Source: Diogma glabrata (lineage: Eukaryota; Arthropoda; Insecta; Diptera; Cylindrotomidae). From it: DNA of 64,000 nucleotides. A program made the translations under genes and the position numbers. The notes below the pieces were generated by a model that was given only the letters and a program-made list of their open reading frames with translations, had not been told where the DNA came from and searched no databases. Location: NCBI GenBank assembly GCA_963693315.1, contig OY856186.1, forward strand, positions 78,180,962-78,244,961, in the 5' to 3' direction. Numbering within the stretch: position 1 is the stretch's first letter; each line of letters starts with the position of its first letter. Below, piece by piece: positions 23,511 through 35,834 of this stretch.

Positions 23511-25317
23511 TGCCGACAAATTACGCAATTGAGATTAAAAGTTTTATAACCTACAATTATTTTACTTTATTGTAACTACAATAAATAAAATTTTTATTAA
23601 TATTTATTTATTCTCTTCCATTTAATTATATCAGCTTTATTTGTATGTTTTTTCGATAATAATAGTATGTATTATTGTATTGTTTTGTAACCTATAGCCT
23701 AATGAACTTAGCCTATTGTCTAATGAAAATTTTCCTACGAAAAATTGCTTTGATAAGTTTTGTTCAAAAATCAAATTTTAATTTAAATTCTCTTATTTCG
23801 TTTAGTTGAACTTGGTTGATTGTATGAGAAGGGTGTTTTTTATCATCAGGGTTTTTTTATTAAGAAATTTGATTCACCAATTAAAACAATAAAGATTTGT
23901 TTTAATTGAAGAAAATAATTTTATTTTTTATAATACACAATTCTTTGTCAGAGAATAATGTGTTGTAATCGATTCGTGAATAATGATTTTTAAGCTTTTG
24001 CTAGAGAATAAACTACTTCATTATTCACTCATTGATTAAAATACTATTATTTAAATAAATTTAAATTTATTTAGTTTTGGAATTGATGTAGTTGATCAAA
24101 TTTTACCATTTTTATTCTATATTTAATGCTCAACAAACTAAGAATATATCAACTTTCAACCTAGTCATAAAAAAGGTAATAAGGGGTTTTTATTTAAACT
24201 CTTTTTGACAAATAGATATCCCAACAGGTCTTGAACTACACAGTCAACTGGAAGATGCAAGTCATGCCATCACATTTTCATTCTAAAAACAAGGTGCCAA
24301 CTTTCCAACTGCCCAATTCCAATCAAAATTCGAACCTATGACAACAAAAAATTCATAAATCTAAATGATCTATAATGACAATTATTTTAAACTAAAGAAT
24401 ATATCAAAACTAAAGAAAATGTGCAAATATAATTGATTGAAGGTCATTATTTGTAAATATGTAGTAAACAAAAAAAGTTTATCCTTCGTTCATAAAACAA
24501 AAAATTTAGTTTCAGAATATAAAAATATTTTGTAAATTTAAAGGGATCGTTTTGCATGTCTTTATTTTCTTTAAATTTTATTTTCTATCTTTACGTGTAT
24601 TTTACTTTTTTTTTTTGTTTATTTACAAAATAAATAAAATTTTAAGAGAAAGAAAAGAGAAAAATCAAATCCGTATATACTTTTTATTCATTTTGTTAGA
24701 AATACATTTAAAACATATATATCTTATTCACTTGAAATAATCTCAAATAGAAATTTTGTATTTTTCTTTATTTTTCAATTCTCATGCATATTTTTCAGTC
24801 ATACATTACTTCTCTAGTATATTACTCTATGGTATAAGAAAAAATTAATGAATGAAGTTTTTTAAATTTACAAATAAAGGATATGTATTTGTAATTTGTA
24901 AATATATGTACATATCTAGATTTATGGTTTGAATGAAAATATCATAGATATTTTGACTCTTGATTTATTAAAAACGCTTGATACTTTTCATATCATTTCA
25001 TCCATGATTGTTGTTTGAGGTATTATTAATTGAAACTGAAACTGTTTGGATAAAATATGTTGTAGGTGAATGACTATAAGTCAAGCGAAAATCAGAGGAG
25101 CTGATATGGAAAATATATGTTCGTACAAATAAATCGTTTAAATTTTCTTAGCTCATTTACGTATATTCTTAAAAAAAATCAAAAATGCGCAATGTTAATA
25201 ACAAGAGCCAATAAATATTAACCATTAAAAATTTCAACTTTACGTTGTTTTTACTTTCCCTTACATCTCAGCAAGTCAATTTTTATTACAAATACGAAGC
25301 GGTAGGGATCAGAAACC
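23511..25317. other. AT-rich intergenic stretch
   Basis: No gene or transposon protein trace was found. Open frames such as 24552-24740 are rich in Phe, Ile and Lys and reflect composition. Confidence 0.5.
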
Positions 25318-25347
25318 ATAATGTTGTTATCAAGATAACAACATTAT
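25318..25347. repeat. Perfect 14-bp inverted repeat with a 2-base loop
   Basis: ATAATGTTGTTATC (25318-25331) is separated by AA from its exact reverse complement (25334-25347). It would form a near-loopless cruciform. No associated gene is visible. Confidence 0.9.
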
Positions 25348-25449
25348 AACATATATTGAATCAAAAATATTTAATTTACTTTTCTTTTGATATTTTTATG
25401 ATTTATTCAATAAAATTAAAATTATTCATCTTAATTGAAAATCCAAAAA

Positions 25450-25860
25450 AAGTAACTTAAGAAACAATATCAATCCAAAAAAATAATATATGGATAAACG
25501 TTAAAAAATTATATAAAACTATTCATTTCATTTCTTCACAAATAACTGAAATCAATTGGTTCACGACCGAATTTATTAATCTCAATCATTACTTTAGCCC
25601 ATAAACTGTTTTATGAATATATGTTTATGAATTAAATTAATAATAAAACAAAACTGTAAATAGAAAAAATGATTTTATCTTCAAATCTAATTGCTTAACC
25701 CATAATTAATTCAAATTTAACTGTGACCTATATTTGTTACGCTAATGTCTACTTCTAAATTGTATGAATTTTTGTTATATCTGGTCGTAGCGTGTATGCT
25801 TTTATCTCTCAACTTTGAAGAATTAGGGAAATTAGACAGAATAAATATGATGCTTAAAGC
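25450..25860 (+). repeat. Dispersed repeat R17, copy 2
   Basis: Matches 17620-18030 at high identity, including TGGTTCACGACCGAATTTAT and CATTACTTTAGCCCATAA. It is directly followed by an inverted third copy. Confidence 0.8.
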
Positions 25861-25904
25861 CGTCAACACTAACAGTTTCTAAAATAATTTTCTCAAACAT
25901 AGTT

Positions 25905-26740
25905 CAGCTATCTGTGAAGAAATGAAACGAATAGTTACATATAATTTTTTAACGTTTATTCATATATTATTTTTTTGCATTGATATTGTTTCTTAAATTA
26001 ATTTTTTTTCAATACATACTTAGTTGATTTTTTATTAAAAAAGTATTTTTTATTCGCCTACATATTAAAGTGTTACTTTATTACTGTGATTTGCGGCCTT
26101 AAAGTGTCACTTTTTAACTATTTATTTTGTTGTCGTAGTTACGTCCAAAAAAGTAAAAAGCATTTGTATTTGTTTAAATTCTATGAAAAGTAGAATATTT
26201 TATCAAAGCAACCCTTAAATTCAAAATTTCATTATCCAATTAAAATTGTTGTTATCATGTGTTGTCATGGTTTTATAATAATTTGAAAAAAATAAAAAAT
26301 ATTTTGTCAACGGTTCCTTGTTCCACATATTTTTATTTTAAAATTTATGCAAATTTATAATTTTAAATTAGAATAAACAAATTTTTTTTAAATAATTTGC
26401 TTGCGGCGAATAAAAAATAGTATATGTGCACGAACGTAAGCTATTTTGGACTTAATGTGGGTGCAAATCTCGGCTAGCGCCTCGATTTGCAAACTCCACA
26501 TCCGTCCAAAATCTTTAGCTTTACGTCCTAGCATCATAATGTACTAATTTAGGTTTTGTTTATTAAAACAAATGTTTCAAATTCAATATATGTTATAATG
26601 TTTTTGATTATTTGGATCAAAAGATTCGTTTTGATTTAATTAATTTTTAATTACCAAGCAAGCTGCTTATGAGTTTTGTGCATAATATTATGGTCGTGCA
26701 ATTTTTTACTTTTTAAAGTGTTTTTTCCGTTAATAATAAA
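25905..26740 (-). repeat. Dispersed repeat R17, copy 3, split by an insertion
   Basis: Reverse complement of roughly 17420-17720. The match runs through 25905-26044, stops, and resumes at 26547-26740; the intervening ~502 bases are absent from copy 1. Together with copy 2 it forms a large inverted arrangement. Confidence 0.8.
26045..26546 (+). mobile_element. Hairpin-ended Helentron/HINE-like element, copy 2
   Basis: TTTTTTATTCGCC (26046-26058) is perfectly mirrored as GGCGAATAAAAAA (26405-26417). Then follows a hairpin with arms about 26412-26475 and 26480-26546, whose stem includes TTTTGGAC and AATCTCGG / CTCGATTTGC pairs. The end ATAATGTACTA matches the end of copy 1 (5278-5288). The borders are set by comparison with the uninterrupted R17 copy at 17570-17610. 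No evident target duplication is left, which suits Helitron-type insertion but is not proof of it. Confidence 0.65.
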
Positions 26741-26744
26741 CAAA

Positions 26745-28545
26745 CGATTACTGAACTTCTTTCGTTGCCTCATTTAACAATTTTGTTGGTTATTGAACAA
26801 TTTATTAATATTACGATTGTTTTGGTAATATTAAGAAAATGTTCATTGTGCCAAAGAATTGTGCCATTCAAATTGCTATTTATGTTTATAAAAGTAGTTT
26901 ATCGTTTTTTCAGTAGATGAAGGGCTTGCAAAGGACAAATTCAATGACTCATTTTCCATCGTTTATATACTATATGGCGTATCGTCCAATGATTTAGCCT
27001 AATAGAAGAGCTTATATATCCTTAAATAATAATCGTAATGAATAATTAAAGAAACACCGTTAGACAACTGATGTAGTCTGATTTATTCAATAATATGAAA
27101 TACCATCGAATTCAGCATAGAGCAGCAGCAAACTTTAATTTAATTTCAATTTTATTTTTCAATTCAAACGCTCATTTAGCTTTCCAAAGAGTTTTCTGAA
27201 TATCAGGGTTCGAGCTAGAAATTAATCGGTATAGGCCGATAATGTAAGCCGATTAATCGGTAATCGGCCATTTTGCTTATCGGTGCAACCCTACTTTATA
27301 CTTGACTTTATACAAAAATATTGATCTGAGATCAATTTACGAGTAGAGCTAATACTTACCAGTATGTAGCAAGCTCTGTAAAGTGTTGAAAATTATGTTT
27401 TGTAACGGCTCAGCAGTGTAAAGATATTTGTTAGTTGATGTTTTGCATACTATCTCAAAACATGGAAGTTGGATAAGCTTTAGTTTCATTAATGTACTAG
27501 CGTAACATATGGAACCTGAAAGAAAATTTTGAAACTCAAAGTCTGCTTGCTGTGCTGTGATGACAGTATCGCAGTCGAAGCAGTGTTACCACCGATTACA
27601 CAACATAAATCCGAATAAATTTTATGCAAACCTCTAAGATTTAATATTCCATAAATTCGATAAACGTACTAATAATTATACGATTCGTAATTATAAAATA
27701 TGAAAGGTTTAAAAAGTCTCACTCCGATGTGAAAACTTTGGTCGGTGAAAAGGGGTTTGGTATAGTTAGTCCACTTCATAAACCAAAAAAACTGTAAGAT
27801 TGGTGAAACAGGGCCGATTTTAAAAAGCCTGGAATGTTCCTGGGTTCTATAAACATGCAGGAACAATCATCAGCACTATCCTCTACATAACCTAGCAAAA
27901 ATAGAAAATTCGACAGTTTCCGCCCTGGCAAAGCATATCAAATAGTAACTGATAAACTTTTTGAAAATTTAGCATTTCACCTCGTAAATCGTCACTTGAG
28001 TGTGTTCGGGATCACCACCACCACCCCAAGAAGTGTCAGTTATAAAAAAAATTAATATTTCGCATCGGAAATCATCTCTCGGGTGTGTTCGGGATCACTG
28101 ATCATAAATTCGAGGTGCAATTAAAAAATTCAGGGTAAACTAGTTCAACCGCTGTAATGGGAGTAGTTCCTAGTGGCTCGCAATTATTGCAGTTGCAGGT
28201 TCCGTAACAAAATTTACAGCTACAAGTTGCACGAAGAATGGCGTATAGTTGCGCAGATTTTCCTCAGCGTTCAAAATCTCATTTTGTATAGTTGTGTAAT
28301 TCTAACAAGTAATGGGTTCCAATCCAACATCTCATAATTCATTAATATCCTCAAAGTTCTCTGAACGAATCCGCAACACTACGTAAATTGACTGGAGCAT
28401 GTCGGTCCAAAATATTAAAAGCATTTTCTTTCCCCAGTTATAATTAACATTAACGTTTTATCCACCATAATATTCACAAATAAAATCTTATGATACAAAC
28501 ACTAATATTTATGTCTGGTACTACGTATTACTTTTTTTAATATCT
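26745..28545. other. Intergenic stretch with one small hAT remnant
   Basis: Apart from the element at 27204-27293 and two copies of TGTGTTCGGGATCAC (about 28003 and 28086), no gene or transposon could be supported. Confidence 0.5.
27204..27293. mobile_element. 90-bp hAT-like MITE
   Basis: It starts CAGGGTTCG and ends GCAACCCTA, imperfect hAT-style ends. The interior is built of AATCGG/CCGATT motifs in both orientations, as in subterminal repeats of hAT elements. The flanking octamers CTGAATAT and CTTTATAC agree at five of eight positions, so the target duplication is weak. Confidence 0.5.
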
Positions 28546-28546
28546 A

Positions 28547-29065
28547 TATATAAAATACGTAAGCAATATTTTTGCGGTACAATTTTAAAATATTTGCTCC
28601 ATCAAAAGTGTGGCAATATGTATATCGTAGGAAAGGTCTTGAGTAGTAGATGTGCCGAAAAATACTTTTTTTTTACTTTTGGCGGTTTTTTTTAAAAAAA
28701 ATGGCAAAAATGTGATAATTGTGTTTTTTGAGTTTTTTGTTCGGTTATTTTGTTTTTTATCAAGTTATTTGTTTCACAATTCAAAATCAACCTTTATCTT
28801 CTTTATATAAATACGTAAGCAATATTTTTGTGGTACAATTTTAAAATATTTGTCCCATCAAAAGTGTGGTAATATGTATATCGTTGGATTGGAAAGGTCA
28901 TGAGGAGTAGAAGTGCAGAAAAATGCTTTTTTTGGAATTTTGACAGTTTATTCAGAAAAAATGGCAGAATGTGATAGGTGTGTTTTTTGAGTTTTTTGTT
29001 CGGTTATTTTGTTTTTTTTTTCAAGATATTTGTTTCACAATACAAAATCAATCTATATCAATTAA
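28547..29065. repeat. Tandem duplication, period 256 bp
   Basis: AAATACGTAAGCAATATTTT starts at 28553 and at 28809. Both units continue with ATCAAAAGTGTGG, an AATATGTATATCGT block, GTTTTTTGAGTTTTTTGTTC and TTTGTTTCACAAT. About 85 percent identical by eye, non-coding. Confidence 0.88.
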
Positions 29066-29577
29066 TTAAACTCTGAAATAATGTGTTGTAGCTATTTGGT
29101 TGGGAGGTCTATTTGCAATTTCTTTTTACAATGGCCGAACTTCAGCCACTGAGCAATCGCCTAGTAATAATAAATACATCATAAAATACTGCAAAACCTA
29201 AACAACTTTGTTCTCCATGCAGTGTATGCCATGCTGTATTTTATGAACAAAAGATATGACATCTCATATGTGACCAATCTTTAGATACATATGAGACCAA
29301 TAAAGGTTTAGATACATATGAGACCACGAGATCGATGAAAAAGGCATACCATAGATATAGAAGTAGTAGCAAGTATGTATATAGATCTCCTTTCATAAGC
29401 AAGAACTAACCGGCTGTAGGGGAAGATTCAGATTTATTATCATCGATCCCGAAAACTACGAAGAAACAAGTTCCTATGCGAAACATTATTTTTTTGTAAT
29501 CAGTCGTCATCAGCCAGAGACGATTTCCCAAGCGAAATTTTGAATTTTCCAAAAATTTTTATTACTGTTAATTTGAT

Positions 29578-31260
29578 CTATCTCAATTCGGTTTCAAGCT
29601 TAGTGAATGCCAGTTGACAGTCGTTTAACCAAGAGCAATTTTTCGCAGTCTTAGATTTGTTTAGTAAGGCAGCCAAGTGTGAATGAATGAGGCAGTAGTA
29701 ATTTTTCATATGGATGAATTGCTGATTTCGCTTGATTGATGTTGGTACAGGGCATTCCGTAATGGCATTAATTCTTGACAATTCACCGCCCTTTATATAA
29801 ACACCAAACTCGTTGAGTTTTTGGAACAGTTGCTTTAGATGAATTTTGGGTTGTTCTTCATTTTTCGATGCCAACAAGATGTCGTCTATATGAACAAACA
29901 AGAAAATATTAATCTAGAACGATGAAACGCTAAAACATTTGTGCGGCATTGTGTCAACCAAATGGCATTTGGGTGCATTAGAAAATACCTAAAGGAGTTG
30001 TGATTGCATCTATGCAAGTTCCATGAGAAATTGTTGAATGTGCGGTATCGATTAGAAATCGAGAACTGAGACCGCGTTTAACCTGCTGTAATTTCCAGTC
30101 GACATCTTTTCTAAACCTTGCGAGCTGGCACGAAACAAAAGATGGAAAGGGTCCACAAATTCCTAATTCAACAATATGTTGAAATTAGGGCTTCCAAAAA
30201 TACCGATTTTTTCAATACCGGTATTTTTTTCAGTACCGATATTCAAAAAAATAGAATAATTAGATAATAGAATAGTATCAAAAATTGATTAAAATAAATA
30301 TAAACAAAATATTTAAATTGGTCACTCTTTAATAAGATTTATTTTACTATAATTAGTAGATTAAAGAGTGCAATTAAAATTAATTATTATTTTCATAGGC
30401 GTATTTTCGTGGCAAACTTTAAAAAATGCTTCAATAGATAAAAAATAAAGTGTTAGCAACCTTTTATAAAAAATAAGTCGTTAAAGTAAGTTTCATCTAA
30501 AGGTAAGTTTCATCTATTGGTACGTGTCCAGCTTTGACCCATAGAATTTAACAAATTGATTTTACAACGCTCACATTAAACACTCTTACCGACCTGAGTA
30601 ATTTTAAAATTAGAGAAATACTTAGCTTCAGCAAAAGCTGTAAAGGGTTCGAATAGGTTGAAGAGATCCTGTGGTATCACAACGGACCCATTTTGGCCAA
30701 TACGCGTGTTGTCCTGACCTGGTGTTATGATGACAGCCACTGGAACTTTACCTAACCTTAACCCATCAATAAAGATGTAGTTAACTTTTTAGTATTATTA
30801 TGGATTTTATTTAAAGTAATATTTTGTAGCCGAATAATAATTTGTTTTAATTCGGTTGATACCGAGCTATAATACCGGTAACACCGAAATAAAATTTTAT
30901 GACCAATACCGGTATTAGCGGTAATACCGATACCGGTATTGGAAGCCCTAGTTGAAATTCTGTAAACGTAGCTTTTTGTCGTATGGTATAAACAGACCGC
31001 GTGATCTTGACAATGGCAAATGGCTTATGTTCAGGTATGGAGACGGTGACCTGCCACGAAAAATGGAGCTCCTAGGTTGAAACCGATTTCTAGAGTTCGA
31101 TTGACGTGGGTTGGTTACCTATTCAAGCTCTCTTTTTATACGCTCTAGATGATCCTCGGTTCTCTATTGTTGTTGTTGAGTATATGCCGTTTCTCGTTTC
31201 ACTTATCCAGTTGCCGCACTTCGTTAAGTTATGTTCAATGTTTGCTAACGAACATCGCCT
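29578..31260 (-). pseudogene. Ty3/Gypsy pol relic (RT), interrupted by a hAT
   Basis: On the minus strand, starting near 31060, a pre-RT segment leads into ELGICGPFPS (the LGICRPS-type block), a DW..-N-SRLNAVS block, AITTPLG and CTQMPFG, then FVHIDDILLAS (about 29900; the YIDD-type catalytic box of reverse transcriptase) and the connection segment ending at 29578 with PTSIKRNQQFIHMKNYY. This order is that of Ty3/Gypsy reverse transcriptase. Stops and frameshifts are spread through 29900-30120, so it is inactive. Removing the hAT at 30186-30950 with one target copy restores a continuous frame across the junction. RNase H and integrase are not seen downstream. Confidence 0.85.
30186..30950. mobile_element. 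765-bp non-autonomous hAT element
   Basis: The ends TAGGGCTTCCAA and TTGGAAGCCCTA are exact mirrors over 12 bp. The 8-bp flank GTTGAAAT stands on both sides (30178-30185 and 30951-30958), a textbook hAT target duplication. AATACCGGTATT-type motifs cluster at both ends as subterminal repeats. No transposase frame is inside. It lies in the Gypsy relic and is therefore younger than it. Confidence 0.93.
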
Positions 31261-31300
31261 CATCTTAGCCATTATATCAATCGGGGTTGACTACAAATGT

Positions 31301-31500
31301 NNNNNNNNNNNNNNNNNNNNNNNNNNNNNNNNNNNNNNNNNNNNNNNNNNNNNNNNNNNNNNNNNNNNNNNNNNNNNNNNNNNNNNNNNNNNNNNNNNNN
31401 NNNNNNNNNNNNNNNNNNNNNNNNNNNNNNNNNNNNNNNNNNNNNNNNNNNNNNNNNNNNNNNNNNNNNNNNNNNNNNNNNNNNNNNNNNNNNNNNNNNN
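31301..31500. other. Assembly gap (200 N)
   Basis: Exactly 200 unknown bases. Translations spanning it are meaningless. The left end of the neighbouring hAT relic may be hidden here. Confidence 1.
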
Positions 31501-31503
31501 AAT

Positions 31504-31640
31504 CCAGCGTACGAATTTCAATAACAAAAAATTAAAATTAAAAATATATTTAAAAAATAAATAAAGATTTAATATTGCTATCGTACTTACTAATATAGCG
31601 TACGAATTTCAATAACAAAAAATTAAAAAAAATTGAATAA
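31504..31640. repeat. Direct repeat beside the gap, offset about 94 bp
   Basis: AGCGTACGAATTTCAATAAC occurs at 31505 and 31599, each followed by AAAAAATTAAAA. The repeat borders the N run and could have caused the assembly break. Confidence 0.8.
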
Positions 31641-31688
31641 ATAGCACTAAAATTCAAGCGTGTATTTTTAAATTGTAAAATATATTAG

Positions 31689-33412
31689 TTAATTAAATTT
31701 TATTTTACGCGCTTTGACTCTTGCAAAGTCGTCTATCAAATCACTATAATCCAAGTTGCTCAGAAATTTACTTTCTATAGATATTCTAGCTAAATCTACC
31801 AGTCTTTCTTGTCCTATTGTACTACGTAAATAATTTTTAATAATTTTTAATTTAGAAAAGCTACGTTTCCCGGAAGCTACTGTGACTGGTATTGTCAATA
31901 AAATTCTAAGAGCTACAACTAGATTTGGTAATATCTGGTCGAATTTCTTTTCAAATATAAAATCTAATGATTCTATAGGGCTTAAAGTTCCTAAAATTAT
32001 ACTTTGGAATGTTTTAATTTTGTCCCATAAATCTAAACCTACTATATCAGACTTTGAATTGAAAGTTAAATGCTTTTCTAGGGAAAGACAATTATTTAAA
32101 TGATCAGAAGCATTTAATGAAGCCACAGAAATATTATGCAAAAATTTGAAAATATTATTGTGTTCCGAAATTTGATCAAACCGTTCGCTAACAGATTGAA
32201 TCGCCTGATCAAGGATTTGAAAATAAAATTTAACTTCATATTTTTGTTCAGGATTTGATACAATTTCGTCTCTACCTTCGTACGAAAAAAGTTGAGGTTT
32301 TCGACTAGGGCGCCTTGGAGCATCCGGGAAATTTGGTGGAACATCTAATTTTAAAGCTATTTCTTTAGCTTGCAAGATAAACCCCAGAAATTTTTCCTCA
32401 TTTCGTAAGTTCGTCAAAAACTCTTTTGTGCCCTCTAACAAATGTCGTTAAACAAATAGCAGGACTTTGTAAATATTTGCTAAATATATTAATTTTATCA
32501 AGAATATTATATCAAATAATTATTAAACAAATAAATTCAAATTGAATAATTTTGAGAGATAAACTATTCGCGTTATTTCTTGTTATTCCGTCCTTATCCT
32601 TGTCACTTAATATTTGAACTAAAGCATCATAAATATTACCTAAACTACACATTAAGGGTTTTAAACCTTCTATGCGGCTTTCTCATCTTGTCGTACAGAG
32701 TGGCTTGAGAGTTAATGTTTTCACATTCTGTTTCAAAATGTCCCATCTTGATACAGAACTAGAAAAAAAACTTATAAACATTGGACAGTATTAAAAAAAT
32801 TTACAGCTTGATGTGAACATTGAACTGAATCCAGAAGGACTAGGTTAGCTGAATGTGATGCGCATGGCACAAAAAATGCTCGGGGTTCTATTTATTTAAT
32901 TTGAGCTTGCATTCCAATGTTTTTTCCCTTCATATTTGAGCCATTATCATAGCCTTGCCTTCTGCAATCACTAATTGAAAATTTTAGAGAAGTTAGTCGG
33001 TCTAAAACTAAATTCGTTAAGCCCTTACCCGTCGTATTTGTAGCTTTTAAAAACCCATAAAAAGCTCCTTAATTTCATGTTTGTTTTGATTTCTATGAAC
33101 AACTCTAACAATAAGTGATAATTGTTCATTGCGGCTCTGATCTGGAGTACAATCAACAATTATCGAAAAATATTTTGCACCTTTTATCATATCATCGATT
33201 TTATTTTGAATAACTTTAGACACGATTGAAATTAGTTCATTCTGAATGCTTTTATACAAATATTTGTTTTGCGTCTCAATATTAGTTATCCGTCGTAGGT
33301 GTTCTGAAAGAACATTGTCAAATTCAGCAATTGCTTCTACTAATTTGAGAAAATTACCATTATTTTTGTCGTATAACCTGTCTGACCCACCCCTGAATGC
33401 CAAAGATTGCAT
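31689..33412 (-). pseudogene. hAT transposase relic, ZMYM1/DUF4371 type
   Basis: From 33412 downwards on the minus strand: QSLAFRGGSDRLYDKNNGNF, an FDNVLSEHLRR block and KYFSIIVDCTPDQSRNEQ (the DUF4371 core with its catalytic-type Asp), to about 33047. A broken middle follows with QGYDNGSNMKGK and FFVPCASHSANLVL (about 32965-32830). An open 250-codon stretch 32441-31689 ends with SGKRSFSKLKIIKNYLRSTI and RLVDLARISIE, the hAT C-terminal dimerisation region. Stops and shifts between 33046 and 32442 make it inactive. A fitting 5' terminus is at 33584. Host genes can derive from this family, but the breaks argue against use here. Confidence 0.9.
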
Positions 33413-33539
33413 TGAAAGAAATTTTACAAAAAAAATTTAAGAATTTTTACACAGTGAAAAAAATATTTTTGGTAATAAATTTAAATTTAAATTTAAATTT
33501 ATTTTTATTAATTGGGTTTTGGCGCCGTCCAATTTTAGC

Positions 33540-33584
33540 GCCCCGTCAAACTATTCGTACTGCTCCAAGGAAGCGCCGGCCCTG
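33540..33584 (-). mobile_element. Right terminal repeat of the ZMYM1-type hAT
   Basis: Read on the minus strand from 33584 the sequence starts CAGGGCCGGCGCTTCC, a typical hAT terminus, 170 bases before the first transposase codons. The octamer outside is GTTCTACA (33585-33592). The mirrored left end and its flank were not found in 31501-31688 and may be in the gap. Confidence 0.6.
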
Positions 33585-33599
33585 GTTCTACATCATCTA

Positions 33600-35225
33600 T
33601 TACATATAGTGTTGGAACAGAATATCTCTTCAGACTATTTACTCAGCTATTTACTTTATTGTCAAATAAATACTTTAATGTCTAAAAGTGACCTACCTTT
33701 GGCACTAAATCAATGAAGTTGAATTATCACCAAAATGAATGATAATATTATTGAGTTAAACTAGAATAAAATCTAATATTAAAAAGCAGAACAACCCAGA
33801 TGGACATAAAAAGTCGAGACCTCAATCAAAAAGAGATCAACTCAACCAGACCTCATACCCAAATCCCAAAAATATAACCATTTCTTATTTCTTTAATACT
33901 TTGAGTATTTATTAATTGTTTCGGTATAATGGTGAAATTAACTGATTACTTCGATGTTTTTATTGATATTCTTTTTATTTGCCATGATAACAATAGACTA
34001 AAACCAAAAATAAAATAAATAATATATAACCAAAAAATAAATTTTAAATAATTATTATTTTTATTCTAATTAAATTATATAAATTTATTTAATTTCTTTT
34101 AGTTTTTATAATAAATATTTTTGACAATATCTATATTAGATTTTATGCTTTTATTTGTATTTTTCTTTATTAATTAATTATTTAATAATTTAAATTTAAT
34201 TTAAAATAATAATTAACGTTTAAAATGATAATTCAGTCTTTTCTCTTTGAATAGTTTTTATTATTTTTTTATTTTTTGCATGAATGTGCCTTATTGTGAA
34301 TTATTTAATTCCATTTCGGTAAAATTCATTTAATTTTGTGTTTTTTTTTCTTTCCTTTTTTGTACAAAATATACCACCGAATGAAGCACTAAGTATATTT
34401 CATTTAAACATTTTTTTTTCTTTTAAATTAACATTTATTATTACTATAATTATTTATTAATTTAGATTATTTTATTTAATATAGCCAATAAATTAAGATT
34501 GGTCACTAGTTTTTAGTATTAGAATATTTTTGTTTTATTAATTTATTATTTATTTACTTTATTTTTAATTTATAATTTACTAAATAATCTTAATTTGTTT
34601 AATTTAATTAAATTATTCGTCTGTTTTTTTGTTTTGTTTTTGTTTTTCTCTCTCTTTCTTTTGCAAACAAAGTTTAATATTAGATGTTTAATTTTAAATA
34701 TTAATTGAATGAATAGAACTTTAAAAAATTCAGAGATCTTCAGAAAAATATTAATTTAGCTAATAATTTCCTTTTGATTTGATTTGTTACGGCCAACTAC
34801 GAGCAATATTTTTTTTTGGCATTGTATTATTATTTTACGTTTTTATTTTTGAATACGTTCGTAATAAGATTATATAGAATTATATTGTTTATAGTTTTGT
34901 TTCTATTTTCAATTAAAAGTATTTTATTATAAGTTTATTATTTTTTTTTTTGAAAAAATTATGAATATAATTAGATGTAGATGTTTCTAACTAGATTGAG
35001 AAAGTTAATGGTACGATTTTATGTGTAATATTAATAAAGTGATATGAGATATATAATATTATTTAAATTTTAGATGTTAAATTTTTATTTGATTTTTAAT
35101 TATATCTGAAGGAACTCACAAAATTTTTAGACTTAGAGACATTGAGTAGCAATTGATTTTTTTTTAAATATAAGAGAAAAAAAAATTTATATAAGGTGTT
35201 AAAACAATTCCAAATGAGAACCCAA
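33600..35225. other. Very AT-rich intergenic stretch
   Basis: Long T- and A-rich tracts with no gene, transposon protein or clear terminal repeat. Confidence 0.6.
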
Positions 35226-35229
35226 AAAC

Positions 35230-35830
35230 ACATTATTAGCATTGGGGGGACCAGTTTAGTTTTTGCTAATTTGTAAATTTTTTTTCCGCGTATTCCAGTC
35301 CTTGCTATTGCGATTCGAGTTAGCGTGAGATATCACATGCCACTGGAAATAGTAGTGAGATATTATTAACCAAGGTAATATCTTAGGTATGCTAGCAGAT
35401 GAACTGTATTCAGTCAGCGATAGCACTCTAAGTTATTTCTAAAATAAAAAAGAACATGGAATAATCGAAACGAGCCTTAATATAACAAGAAACGAGCCTT
35501 TTTATAAAACTATAACTTAGTTTTATCATTGAGGGGAAACAGTGCGTTATACGATCAGGAAATGTGCTACTAACTGAATTATTGGCAACCCATTTTTAGT
35601 TTTGTTTGTGTAAATTTTTCTAAAAAATTTGTTTTTTTACATTTTGTTTTATTTTGATTTCCTTTAACTTATCATAAAATATTGGCCTATGCCATATTTT
35701 ATTTTGTGATAAAAGTTATTGTTTAGCTATCCATTCTTTAAAAAAACAAAAAAAAGGAAGAAAATTTGCGTCGATAAACACCCTAGAACGAACATGGTTG
35801 TAGAATCTTGGCATTAGCCAATAATTAATT
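35230..35830 (-). repeat. Dispersed repeat R23, copy B
   Basis: Reverse-orientation copy: CCAGTCCTTGCTATTGCGAT, GTGAGATATCACATGCCACT and TAGTGAGATATTA mirror the 3' part of copy A, and TTATCATAAAATATTGGCC mirrors its ATGATGAGATAAAA region. Confidence 0.6.
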
Positions 35831-35834
35831 TAAA

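Noticed and set aside
31106..31564. Frames across the run of N
   Set aside because: The sequence there is unknown; any continuity is artificial.
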